Below are positions 42,491 through 54,490 of a DNA stretch of 64,000 nt, in pieces. Source of the DNA: Scolanthus callimorphus (taxonomy: Eukaryota > Cnidaria > Anthozoa > Actiniaria > Edwardsiidae); the NCBI GenBank assembly GCA_033964015.1, contig CM066922.1, positions 20,136,507-20,200,506 of the forward strand, written 5' to 3'. Position 1 is the first letter of the stretch; each line of letters opens with the position of its first letter. The translations under genes and the position numbers were made by a program. Under the pieces are notes generated by a model. It made no database searches. It had not been told where the DNA came from and saw only the letters and a program-made list of their open reading frames with translations.

Positions 42491-43045
42491 GGTTGATAAC
42501 AGGAATGTGCGATGTCAAGTGAACAGCAACTGTTAAGGAGTGGTATATAAGAGAATAGCGATTCCCAAAGGGAATTACGTCATACACATAACAACAAGAA
42601 ATTCTAAAAGCAAAGTTTCAGATTTGATTTACCAAATTCTGTGCTGTTAAAATGGAAGCTGATACTGGCTCTTTAAGTCTATTATGGAAAATGCATTTGT
42701 GCTGTGCTTCAAGTAAGAAGTATGACTGAGCGGTTTTATTCACTTTTTCCACTGATCTTCTGTAGCAATGGTGGGTTTTGGCCTGTTCAGTAGTCAAGAG
42801 TTAATAAAAACACTGAAGTCTGACCTTTGTAGGTTAAACGTTTGGTCAAATGCCAACAATTTTATGAGTTACTCATCATATTCTGCTTTTCCTGCTTGCA
42901 AGTTGAAAATGGTGCTTTTTTTATCACTGAGAACTTGGGTTTTGTGATCATGGTCAAAATCTTGGATTTCTGGGAAAGTGTGACCGAACAAGCATGCTGT
43001 CTTTAGACAAACGTTAGTAATTGGCTTATAAGTCATAGTCTTGGT

Positions 43046-44867
43046 TTAAGGAGTTACATCAGACAACAGCTTGAATTGTGCAATACTTGATTTGGGGAGT
43101 CGGACAGGAGCACCACTTAGGTTAAGGAGAGAGCTACCAGAATCTTTGTTCTTGAGGGCAGTAACTGAGCTTTCTGACCAGGTTTCATTTTCTGGATCAT
43201 AAGTCAGCGTTTGCAGTCTCAATGTGTTTGAAACATTCATGTTGGCATCTTCTGTACCTGGCGAAATTGTTGCACCACCAATGACAAACATTTCCTCATC
43301 ACAGTGAACCACTAAACCACCAGCTATAAAGCAAGATGACCTGGGAATTTTGGACCAGGTGTTGGAGCTGATGTCATAGACCTCATTGTAGCTGCATTCA
43401 GTATTTGTTAGTCCTAGAATTCGAAAAAGCTTTCCATTGGTGATGACACATGCATCTTCTTGGGAATCAATTTCTGCAGGAGCTAGCAATGTCCAGGAAT
43501 CAGATATTTTGTCATACCTTTCAAGAGAGCACTCATATACGTAGGCCTCTGTATCTGTGCAATAACTCAAACCCCCTAACACATAGATGCTTTTCTCATC
43601 GCACACAACTGATGGGGATTTCCTTGGATCATTCAATGCAGCAGCAGGTTCCAGTGATGAGTTGTAAGCAATTGCATATGTCTTAACTTCACCTGCAATT
43701 GTTATCTTGTCATTTGGAACATACTTGCCTCCAACAAAATATAATAAGCTATTGAAGTATGCCACACTGAAATCCTTTATGTTATAATCAACAGAACCCA
43801 ATTTGACCCAGTGCATGTAGCCAAGTCAAATTTATGAATATATATTGACCGAAATGCCTGTCCCTTTTTGACTAAAATCATGGCTCCTTTCCCATCATAC
43901 ATTGCAGTCCCATAACCAAAGTCCAAATGACTGTTAGACACTGGTATCTGGTACCATTTTTCAGTTGTTGGACTAAAACACCAGGGACCTCTAGCGACCT
44001 TAGAAGGGTTCCTCGGAAAAACCACAACAGCATCAACATAGGGGTCACGGCAAGGTCTTGGACGCTGCAAATTTGCAGTAGTTGGTATCAATCTGTTTTC
44101 TATGCTTTCCATCACCATTCGTAGACAGTTTGGATCTGAAGTTACAAGGTTCTCACTGATAACAGATAAGTAAAGGAAATCTTTGGACAGCGAAGAGAGG
44201 TGAACATTGGAAAAAAGGTTAAAGAATGCATCCTTCCTTTCATCCTTAAACTTCACCCAATCAATAACCGCCTTGAAGATAATTTCTTCATTTCGCACCA
44301 CAAGATCTTCATTGCATAAAATCTCTTGAAGTGTTTCCAAGGCAACATCTTTACAAACTTGAGAATTCACCCAAGCTTCATCAAAATTTTCAACAATCAT
44401 ATCCATTACTGCATCTTCAAGCATGCTGCTTTATACTGCACAGCAAACTGATGTGTAGAGAAGTAATCGTTGGACACATTTTCTACTGTGTCAGCCATGT
44501 ACTGGTCAGTGGCCGCCTTAAGTTTGTCAAGCATTAGAAGTCAGCTACCATCATAATTTGCTTGGCTGTATCTGGGCTTATCTCAATATCTCCGGTATAT
44601 ACAAAGCCGAGTACTTTTTCTACTATATCGGCGTCAAACTCGTTCAGTTCCACTTTATTCTCGGTCTGTTCTTTCATCTCAGAGGAGAACAATCCTGCGA
44701 AGAAGCCTCCACATGCCGCTAGGACGGCTCTGTGCACAGGAAACTCTCGATCTTGAACGCTCACCATCGCATCACAAAAGGTATCAGATCCACGGTACCC
44801 ATTCAGACGATGTAAAATATCACTACTGTGATCTCCAACAGAAAGCGTTTCCCGTATTATCAGCCAT
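43046..44867 (-). pseudogene. BTB-BACK-Kelch (KLHL family) copy 2, frame-disrupted
   Basis: Starts at ATG 44867 with an early shift in the first 15 codons. BTB is readable at 44767-44534 (REFPVHRAVLAACGGFFAGL), BACK and the start of Kelch at 44424-43777, and most Kelch blades at 43816-43046 (YVLGGLSYCTDTEAYVYECS, YNEVYDISSNTWSKIPRSSC). Breaks: near 44540 an AAA run is reduced to AA after MVADF; near 44430; and near 43795, where one base is lost after WSx in the blade boundary. The Kelch part is the best preserved of the three copies. The 3' flank is interrupted by a ~7 kb block of mobile DNA. Confidence 0.85.
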
Positions 44868-45138
44868 TTTCACACTTTAAAATGTAGTTTCACTGATTTA
44901 CTTCCTACTTGCGATCGAACACTTTCGCTTTTATTCTAGGGCGCTAGGCACGCGCGCGCACTTTTCCAGGAGACCCGGCCTTCTGTTCGGCACAGGTATC
45001 CCAAATGTGCCAGGGGATAGGGAGATTAAATTAATTCCTATACTTCTTATTTTGCTGGGTGGGTTTGCCTCAAGAGGACCAGAAATGGATTCAAATTTGG
45101 GGCTAAATGGTTGTGAAAAGCCCAGATAGAGGGAGATC

Positions 45139-45402
45139 AAAGGCCCATTTACACGCTGCGATTTGTCGGCCCGATTGTTTTTTGAGCCGCGAGTTATTTG
45201 ATTTATCCGACGGAAAATCGGCCCCGACACGAAAAAATCTGATGCGATGCCACAGATTTTTCAGTGTCGGGCTGACACCGAACGAAGGCACAAGAAATCG
45301 GTAAAGGGCCATTTGCACACGCCTATTTGTCGGGCCCAACAAATCGCAGCGTGTGAATGCACCGTCCGACAATCGGCCCGACAAATGGCGCAGCGTGTAA
45401 AA
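45139..45402. mobile_element. palindromic repeat with TTGTCGGCCC words
   Basis: Starts GGCCCATTTACACGCTGCGA, and the right part contains GCGCAGCGTGTAAA. The interior has several ATTTGTCGGGCC words and their complements. Resembles, in style, the GTTCACAC-type MITEs. Confidence 0.5.
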
Positions 45403-45524
45403 GTATAGGGAGACTTGGACAGCGTGGTACCCAGGATTTTTGAAATGGGGGGTTCCACTTTGCTATTCCCCTGTCCCTACCCATAAATTTCGGGAGGAAC
45501 ACTACGGGTCAGTGGAACACTACG

Positions 45525-45665
45525 GACGTCAACTCCAGGACTTCAAAAATCTGGAGACCCCCTTAAAAGTGAATTTCCTAAAAATTCTGCCAGGAGAAAT
45601 ACAGTTAAATGTATGGCAGTCGTCTTGAATTTTTCCCGGGAGGCGAAGCCAAAAATCTTGATTCA
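45525..45665. repeat. R1 family copy, inverted
   Basis: GACGTCAACTCCAGGACTTC start, CAGGAGAAATACAGTTAAAT and GTATGGCAGTCGTCTTGAA inside. The far end is lost. Confidence 0.55.
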
Positions 45666-46037
45666 GGAATTCTACAGGGGTCTTCCGAGAAAAGTTGGAT
45701 TTTCTCCACGGGTGAGACTAGAAAACGTTGGTATTTCCACTGCAGGGATTGGAAATTCCACAGGGGTCATCCTAGAAAGGTTGGAACTTACACCGGAGTC
45801 ATGCTAGAGTTCACAATCAAAGAAACCCACAAGCACTAAAGCGAGTTTCTGGGTGCAGGAAAAGGTGGGGGGAGGGGGGTTGGGGAGACAAATCAGCAAA
45901 GTTTTTTAACATCTGGTTTATAAAAGTTTATTATATCCACAGTATGAAACTATCTATACTAGCCTGCACACAGGCGCTAGTGAGGAGTTCTAGGGAGCTA
46001 GGACGCTGGTTGCGAAGTTGTAGGGCATACAGTTAGA

Positions 46038-46290
46038 GCATAGCATCCTTGTTAGCGAGGCTCATCAGCTGCAAGCAACATGGAAAGAAAAGTTCTCATA
46101 AAGCTCGCTTTACTCGCGGAGTTACGATCCTTAGTGATACAAGGATTTAAATGTTGGCTTATGAGATTAGCAATACCCTTTCCACTAGCCTGCGAACATC
46201 CGGTACACGCGAGCTTAACCTTAACTTTCGCAGGCTACTTCCCACTTCCACTTGGTAAAATTCCCACTGTGAGAAATCAGTATGCCGCGT
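46038..46290 (-). pseudogene. truncated OTC exon copy with its intron flank
   Basis: 46040-46290 is collinear with 61790-61985, including the 3' splice site and the first codons of the OTC exon (LMSLANKDA) plus the intronic words AAAGCTCGCTTTACTCGCGG and CCTTAGTGATACAAGG. The exon similarity ends at about 46040, after roughly 9 codons. The sequence on the other side (45690-45960) resembles 60090-60300, downstream of the OTC stop. So this is a deleted duplicate of the OTC 3' end. Confidence 0.7.
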
Positions 46291-46356
46291 GCCGTTGTTC
46301 CCATGCCTGCCAGGGGCGTAGATATTGTCTTTGTAAGGTACGGAAGAGCATTAGTT

Positions 46357-47051
46357 CGGCGGATTAGAGCAAATTTTCGAGGAAATTGCACATTTTAGGC
46401 TAAAGCTCCAATTTTTTGCGAGGTGATAGTTTTCAATGTATTATTAAATCGTAGATATGGAGGCACGCTAGAATTCTTTCGTAGCGAAAGCTAAAGAAGT
46501 TTTAGAGTGAACAATTGTTTTGCTCAATAGCAGCCATTTTGAATGCTTTGTTATTCAAATGAGATTTAGAACTTTCAAGTTGTTCTCTAGACTGCACAGC
46601 CATAGCAGCTCAACGTTTGCTAATTCTGAACTATGGATTGGTTTGACTGACTTCGGTTGAACGTCTCCTTAGAGTTATAATGTTTCAAGGATGACCAACA
46701 AATTCTAAAAAATATCAAGATAATTGGTACCTCATGTGTCGAATATGTAAAAAGAAGCTTGTCTCTAAAATTTTCACATGATATTTTCTTCCTAGTACTG
46801 TGCTATACTCTATAAACACGGACGATAGAAGATTTCACTAAGTGCCGCAGAGCTCATGAAAAACAAAGGATCATTCAAAGATGGTTGCCAATATCAAAAC
46901 AATGGTTCACATTCAACTGTTCTAGCTTTCGCTACGAATAAAATTTAGCGTGCTTCCATATCTTATCTTCAATAAACTACTAAAACTATTGACATGCAAA
47001 GTTTGGTGTCTTTAGCCAAAAGTGCGCAATTTTTACGTTAATCCGCCGGAC
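46357..47051. mobile_element. ~0.7 kb inverted-repeat element
   Basis: CGGCGGATTA at the left is mirrored by TTAATCCGCCGG at the right. Arms of about 150 bases share GGCTAAAG/CTTTAGCC, ATATGGAGGCACGCTAGAAT and the complement of GTAGCGAAAGCTA with substitutions. No ORF. Confidence 0.6.
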
Positions 47052-47222
47052 TACGTCTAATGACATATCATGCTATCATGGAAATCTTTTATTATTTTTT
47101 TTCAGCGGTCCGGTATCCATCAAATCGCGCGCTATGATTGGCTCGTGAGCGGTCCGGAATCCTACGATCCGGACCACGGGTCCGGATGAGTCGCGCGCGC
47201 GCTCATTTCTGTGCAGTTTTGA

Positions 47223-47543
47223 GGGCCGTTCACACTGCGCGATTTCAGCTGCGATCCGAGGTACGATTTCTGTGGCGATCTCATGGCGATGCCATATCGC
47301 GCGGTGTGAACGACCGCGATCTTATGACGATTTCACTTGCGATGTCACCGCGACGTCGCAGGCGTTTTGAACATGCTCAAAATTCTACTGCGATGCGGGT
47401 GCGATTTCTTCAGATCACCTACTAACGGACAAATACCGCAGAGCCAAATCGCCGGCCGTTCACACCCCGCGATATGTCGTCGACGATCGCCGCAAAAATC
47501 GCACCTCAAATCGCAGCCAAGATCGCGCCGTGTGAACGGGCCT
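47223..47543. mobile_element. GTTCACAC-type MITE, second subfamily, copy 2
   Basis: Starts GGGCCGTTCACACTGCGCGA and ends CGTGTGAACGGGCC. The interior alternates TGCGATTT/AAATCGCA words. Collinear with the eroded copy at 22355-22636. Confidence 0.7.
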
Positions 47544-48960
47544 TGATGCTGTTTCACTGAAGCCAAAATAAATATACTAGTTGTAGCTCTCGCTAAAAGT
47601 GCCAACGAGCAATAGAATAGTGAATCATGCGCTGCCCTAATTTAATTTTGCCGACTATAGGTCACTTTAGAGACAAGTAAAAGGTTGCATTTCCATGAGC
47701 ATATGAACAAGCTAAATCACTGTGATAGCAATGATTGTGTAATAATAACAGCGCGAGAAATATATGCAAACACAGATATATGCAAACACAACATCACGGC
47801 GTTGACTACACGGTCGCACTTCAGAAGTGGACCAGGGGTCAAATAGTAATTTCTCTTCTGATACTGATAGTGCTACGTATTTGGTTACTTTCAAAATCCT
47901 GGCACTTTGATTGGCTAGTGGTTACACCACTCTGAACTCGAGAATTTTTCTCCTCGCACGGCTCTATAATGCTGCCGCCTCGCAGCCTCGCCTCTTGGCT
48001 CGGCTGCTCGTTGGCAATTATTTACCGGCTTGGTGTCGGTCCAGGTCGTGAAATACCGTGACCTCGGCCTTGAAAATACTGACCCCCTCACAAGTATTTC
48101 ACGATCCGGACCTCCCAGCCGGTATATAACATATATGTATTAAGAGGAAATCCGCTGAAAAACCGAGTAATCTTGACACAAAGTGGAAACAAGTTTTAGA
48201 TAGAGCATTACAAAACCATTTTCTTGTTTCTAGCATTATGAAAGGTATTGATAAATAAAGAATTGGTGATAACACCGAGAAGAAATTCCCAATGAAACCT
48301 GAGAAATAATTTTTTCAAAGTTGTGAAGATATGGTGTTGGCTGTCGATGTTCATTTTATAGTGCTGTCAACCTATACAAATTGTATGGATTTGGACAACT
48401 TTCAGGATTCATTTTCGATGTTCGGTGTTATAAGAAATGATTTTTTTAGATCAGATATCAAAAGCAGTAAGACAGAAGTCTACAATAAGATGTAAATAAT
48501 TTTGTTCCAAGCATTTTTTCCAATCGTTACTCGATTTTCAAATGGATTACGTCTTAATATTCATGTTTATAAAATAATTGAGATAGTTCGCGCGCTATGA
48601 TTGGTCGAGAGCTGTGTTTCAAAACTCTATGAAGTAATAGAAATGACGCCATAACGCGGCAAATCGGCAGATGCGCTATTGAATCTTCTTCTCCCGCGGA
48701 TGATTATTGTTCTCGCTTTAAAAATTATTTTATAAAAGAATCCGCCTCGTGCTTCATTATCTGCTCTCGAATTTTCCCAAACATTGCATTAAAAACGACA
48801 ACAAATATCTGATTTTAATGTAACCAGCTAAACAGAGTTCGTGGTATCGCGCGCCACTAGCATGGCAATAATAATAATAATGTTATTAAACTTATATCCT
48901 AATATATATGAATATGAAACGACATGTCAATAAACATTTAAAAAACAGATAAATCCCCCC
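47544..48960. other. intergenic, nothing firm
   Basis: AT-rich. 47940-48130 contains partly complementary CCGGCTTGGTGTCGGTCC and GGACCTCCCAGCCGG words, suggesting another decayed inverted-repeat element. No coding sequence supported. Confidence 0.35.
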
Positions 48961-49423
48961 CCCCAAGAACCCAAAATGGCAAGATTTCTACCCTAAAGTC
49001 AGGTAAAGTCAGAAGGCTTGATTCTTTGCGTAGAGAATCCTTATACACTAAGAAACAAAATATCAAATATGACTTTTTTCTAATGGATCCGTCTTTAAGA
49101 TATGAGGCCGGGTTACACTTTTGTTGCTTATGCAGCTCTTTTTGACATATTTTGGTAGAGTTGTGCAAATTTTGCTATAAAACGATGCAGTGACCAAAGT
49201 TTAGCAGCTCATATCTTAAAGACGGATCCATTAGAAAAGTCATATTTGATATTTTGTTTCTTATTGTAGAAGGATTCTCTATGCAAAGAATCAAGCCTAT
49301 CTGACTTTACGGGAATTATGGTAATAACGTATTTCGCTATTACTTGCATATACATATGCAATTTTAAAATCGTCATAAATTGAATCAGTATATTAAAAAA
49401 AATTATATATATACTTCTTATCT

Positions 49424-50045
49424 TGAATTCGGCCGTTAACTAATGACGGGATTCGCGATCACAATAATATATATATATGAGTTCTGAATTCGGCCGTTAA
49501 CTAACGACGAGATTCGCGATCAGAATATATATATGTATGAGTTCCCAATTCGGCCGTTAACTAACGACGAGATTAGCGATCAGGATAATATGTATGAGTT
49601 CCCAATTCGGCCGTTAACTAATGACGAGATTCGCGATCAGAATAAATATAATGTATGAGTTCTGAATTCGGCCGTTAACTAATGACGAGATTCGCGATCA
49701 GGATATATAATGTATGAGTTCTGAATTCGGCCGTTAACTAATGACGAGATTCGCGATAAGGATATATATCTATGAGTTCCCAATTCGGCCGTTAACTAAT
49801 GACGAGATTCGCGATCAGAATAAATATAATGTATGAGTTCTGAATTCGGCCGTTAACTAATGACGAGATTCGCGATCAGGATATATAATGTATGAGTTCT
49901 GAATTCGGCCGTTAACTAATGACGAGATTCGCGATAAGGATATATATCTATGAGTTCTGAATTCGGCCGTTAACTAATGACGAGGTTCGCGATCAGTATA
50001 TAATATGTATTGGGTTCTGAATTCGGCCGTTAACTAACTAATCAC
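49424..50045 (+). repeat. ~58-bp satellite array, left arm
   Basis: About 11 units of GAATTCGGCCGTTAACTAAT, GACGAGATTCGCGATCAG, then a variable TA-rich spacer ending TATGAGTTCT. The core is strongly conserved; nearly all length variation is in the TA spacer. Confidence 0.95.
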
Positions 50046-50139
50046 GAGGGCGCATCAAGTGCGCGCGAACCCCCAACGAACGCCTCCCGAGCCGGGGTCC
50101 GAACCAGGATCCGAGCGCTATTTGAAATTCCGAGTTGAA

Positions 50140-50900
50140 GATCGGGTGAGTTTTTTTCCCTGTTCACTTGGCGGCGAAGCGATGGAATTCCTGCAAGGAG
50201 AAATCACGATCCGCTGAGGGGGGACGAATTTTCTATTAGTCATTTTCTATTAGTCAGCCCCCATTTTGGTGCTAAAGTCTCTCACAGCTTAAGTGCACCA
50301 TCATAGAAAGTATATTGTTCGAACTTGGTTTGATCAATATCCCAACTTTGTTGGAGCGAAGAAAGTTCAATAGTTAGACACCTATGTTTGATGAGCATTT
50401 TGGTTCGAAAGAGATGTTCGATTGAACAAAAATGTTTTTGATCGGGACTTAATTACATTTTCATTTCATTCTTGGTTGCAAAAGGTAACATTTAGGAAAC
50501 TTATAAACTAATTTTTGCTTGCAGACGTACACACGCGAAAAATCGTATCCCAACTCCGATCAATGATAATAATAAATAGTTTAATAATCTCCTGTTTTGC
50601 GACCCAGCGCGTTTAAAACATCGAGAGGGCTTTTGGCAGTTGGGTTTTCCTGTGTAGTCAATCAAACCATGTGAGCCAATCAGATCCTTGCCTAGTTTCG
50701 TCTAGTGCAGTGAATTGTCTTCTGTCGCGACATGTCTCGCAAGGGAAGCCAATCGAATGCACTGAGTAAGGAAATGATTGGCTCACACGGACACGGATGG
50801 CATTGATGGACATCACAGAAAACCCTGGCGGCAACGGCGAAGTCGCGTGTTACCTGAAACAGCTGTAATAGTTATCTGATAGGGTGGTCTAATTAGTTAG
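50140..50900. other. unpaired middle of the foldback element
   Basis: No ORF. 50640-50870 is related to the MITE at 8841-9050 (shares GTTACCTGAAACAGCTGTAA and GTGAGCCAATCA words). Confidence 0.5.
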
Positions 50901-50954
50901 TTTAGGCTCGGGAGGCGTTCGTTGGGGGTTCGCGCGCACTTGATGCGCCCTCGT

Positions 50955-52389
50955 GATTAGTTAGTTAACGGCCGAATTCAGAACCCAATACATATTATAT
51001 ACTGATCGCGAACCTCGTCATTAGTTAACGGCCGAATTCAGAACTCATACATATATATTTTGATCGCGAATCTCGTCATTAGTTAACGGCCGAATTCAGA
51101 ACCCATACATATATATTCTGATCGCGAACCTCGTCATTAGTTAACGGCCGAATTCAGAACCCAATACATATTATATACTGATCGCGAACCTCGTCATTAG
51201 TTAACGACCGAATTCAGAACTCATACATATATTTTTGATCGCGAATCTCGTCATTAGTTAACGGCCGAATTCAGAACCCATACATATATATCCTGATCGC
51301 GAATCTCGTCATTAGTTAACGGCCGAATTCAGAACTCATACATATATTATATTCTGATCGCGAATCTCGTCATTAGTTAACTGCCGAATTGGGAACTCAT
51401 ACATATTATCCTGATCGCTAATCTCGTCGTTAGTTAACGGCCGAATTGGGAACCCATACATATTTAATCTTATCGCGAATCTCGTCATTAGTTAACGGCC
51501 GAATTCAGAACTCATACATATATACTGATCGCAAATCTCGTCATTAGTTAACGGCCGAATTGGGAACTCGTACATATTATTCTGATCGCTAATCTCGTCG
51601 TTAGTTAACGGCCGAATTGGGAACCCATACATATATTATTTTGATCGCGAACCTCGTCATTAGTTAACGGCCGAATTCAGAACTCATACATATATATTTT
51701 GATCGCGAATCTCGTCATTAGTTAACGGCCGAATTCAGAACCCATACATATATATCCTGATCGCGAATCTCGTCATTAGTTAACGGCCGAATTCAGAACT
51801 CATACATATATTCTGATCGCGAATCTCGTCATTAGTTAACTGCCGAATTGGGAACTCATTCATATTATCCTGATCGCTAATCTCGTCGTTAGTTAACGGC
51901 CGAATTGGGAACCCATACATATTTAATCTTATCGCGAATCTCGTCATTAGTTAACGGCCGAATTCAGAACTCATACATATATACCGATCGCAAATCTCGT
52001 CATTAGTTAACGGCCGAATTGGGAACTCATACATAGTATTCTGATCGCTAATCTCGTCGTTAGTTAACGGCCGAATTCAGAACTCATACATATATACTGA
52101 GCGCGAATCTCGTCATTAGTTAACGGCCGAATTCAGACCCATACATATATATTCTGATCGCGAATCGAATCTCGTCATTAGTTAACGGCCGAATTCAGAA
52201 CTCATACATATATATTTTGCTCGCGAATCTCGTCATTAGTTAACGGCCGAATTCAGAACCCATACATATATATCCTGATCGCGAATCTCGTCATTAGTTA
52301 ACGGCCGAATTCAGAACTCATACATATATATATATCTGATCGCGAATCTCGTCATTAGTTAACTGCCGAATTGGGAACTCATACATATT
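50955..52389 (-). repeat. ~58-bp satellite array, right arm inner part
   Basis: About 25 units in the reverse orientation to the left arm (GTTAACGGCCGAATTCAGAA, CTCATACATATATA, GATCGCGAATCTCGTCATTA). Variants include GAATTGGGAACCC and GCTAATCTCGTCG, which recur in the same order, suggesting higher-order repeats of several units. Confidence 0.95.
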
Positions 52390-54490
52390 GACTGGAAGCA
52401 GCGAGGTGGTACTCACTACCGTCACATGCGAGTTTTCCGACGTATTTTTCTTTACTTATAACGTTTTGCATTTGGCTACTTTGCACTATGGTTTATATAG
52501 AAACACGTCGAATTATCTATTTTTCAACTGATTTTGATCAATATTTCTGATAATATGAGCAATTTTATCTCCTTACCGGGTGGGGTCTGGTAACTAGTCA
52601 AACGCAAGATTCCTTTCTTTTGCAAAAAAACCCACTTGCACTCTCCCAATATCAAAAATTCGAACGGTACATAACAGTTGGAAAATTACCAGTCACAACG
52701 TTTATAATAAAAACCTTTCTTTTAGAAATGCCATTTGCAAGTGTTTCTGATAACACCTGACCCTGTAGGTTCAAATCTAGTGAGCCTTTGGCAGTTAAGT
52801 TGGCTGCGTAGTCAATCACAATCGTGTGAGCCAATCGGATCCTTGTTCAGTGCACTCCTTGGCTTGTTTTTCGAGACATGTCGCAACAGACATGTCGCAC
52901 TAGGCGAAACTAGGAAAGGATCTGATTGGCTCACGAGTTTGATTGACTACGCTTGATTTTCTTGACAAAAAATGGTCTTCGAAACGCTCTTGGCCTATTT
53001 CTTCAAACTTATAGTCTGACCTCTTTGGCGTTGGTATTGCGAAAAGTTATCTTGCATGTCTGGGTGGATTCTTCAACTCAAAAAATGGAGGGCCGCCATT
53101 CCGTTGCCATGGAAGCGTCAATTTAAACAAAACATGTAAACACATATAACGATCAATTGCATGTTCTTGTAAAGTGGCTTGCCTTTCTGTGTATGTATAG
53201 CACGTGAGATACAGGCCATACCAGACCGAAGAGTCAACTAAAAACTGCTATAAGCCACCTTAGAGTGCAAATTTTCTTAGTTTTTTTTATTAATAACACG
53301 CAATGGCAGTGGTTCAAAATACCTATTTTTTTGCAAAATACAGACAACGCTTCAAATTTACTAAGATACCTATTGTCTTGAATAAATTCCCGTTGATTTG
53401 CGATAAATGTGAAACTAATCGCGCGCTAAAATTATCTGAAAAACAGAAAAAATGAAGAACTTTTTCTAAACTGTAATGAATTTCTTCCGAATTGCATAAA
53501 TTACAAAAATAACATAGTGAGTTTTAAATCTCGTGTGTTATAGCCGAAATCTACCTCGTCGGTGCGAATGGAATCTCAGATGTATAGGTTTAAATAGTTT
53601 GAGCAAAAAAACTTTTTTTTTTTAAATGTAAACGAAGAAATTAGAAACAACTTCGGTAGCAATCACATTTGGTGTCGTTTGTTTAGATATGTAAATTTTA
53701 TGAAGTGGGGGACAAAACTTTCAGTAAACTTCACGCCATTGCTAAATTCTCTCAAAATAGGCTATAAGTCCGGGCAATAGACCAAATGACTGCAATTTTA
53801 CTAGACCACACATCTGTAGTTTCTTAGTGCAATAAGGCTTATGGTTATCTATATATTAGAGGAAATGCAAACCCCGGTCGTATTATTATGCTTTAAATTT
53901 TGGTGGGGGACAATGCTTTCAGTAAACTTCGAAATTTTATATTTCCAAGAACTTATTTCCGATCTCAGTCAGAATGCCACAATTCGACATAAAAATCTAT
54001 AGACCACAGTTGGCTCAGTTTGTTTCATTGCGGCATTGCTTATTTTGACAAAAAAATCTAAAAACCTGAAATACGCTAAAATTATCAAATTTTTGGGACA
54101 CGAAAATGGCAAAGACGTTTTCACTAATAATATCGAAGAAGATGCATATATGAAGAAAATACCATATAAGTTATTTCATTTAGGATTGAAACTTCGATTT
54201 ATGGCAAATTTTGCGTTGTATGTTTTATCCATGAAGAAATAAGTAAAATATTTTTACACCAGGCGCTGAACGTGTGACGCTGGGACATGCAAATTTGCAT
54301 AAAAACAGAGATATTTATAATGATTTTTCGATCCTAAAAACTCTTTTTCACAAAAATTATTTTCCAGGGAAAGATGAGAATTAGTGCATAGGCTTGTGCT
54401 TAGAGAATGAGCTTACTGCAAACCGATGCTTTAAAACTTGATTTTAACGGCAAAAATTGGCGAGTGAGTACCACCTCGCTGCTTCCAGTC
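52390..54490. mobile_element. 2.1 kb non-autonomous transposon inserted in the satellite
   Basis: Terminal inverted repeat GACTGGAAGCAGCGAGGTGG continuing TACTCACT, present in complement at 54463-54490. It interrupts one satellite unit, with ATT on both sides (52387-52389, 54491-54493), so the 3-bp duplication is directly readable. The longest open frame is 68 codons. 52790-52960 contains a paired AATCACAATCGTGTGAGCC / GGCTCACGAGTTTGATTG patch. Superfamily uncertain. Confidence 0.85.

Larger units (their letters stand above)
38810..42605. mobile_element. Helitron-like non-autonomous element, unit 2 (3.8 kb)
   Basis: Shares both ends with unit 1 (ATTCTATTCTCTTTCGCTTC start, AACAACAAGAAATTCT end, hairpin ATTCCCAAAGGGAAT). 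The interior holds a CATACGGGC minisatellite (39390-39890) and about 2.6 kb of A-rich sequence with no convincing ORF. A 70-codon open frame at 38903-39112 has no recognisable relatives. Central tandem repeats are known in Helentron-derived non-autonomous elements. Confidence 0.55.
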
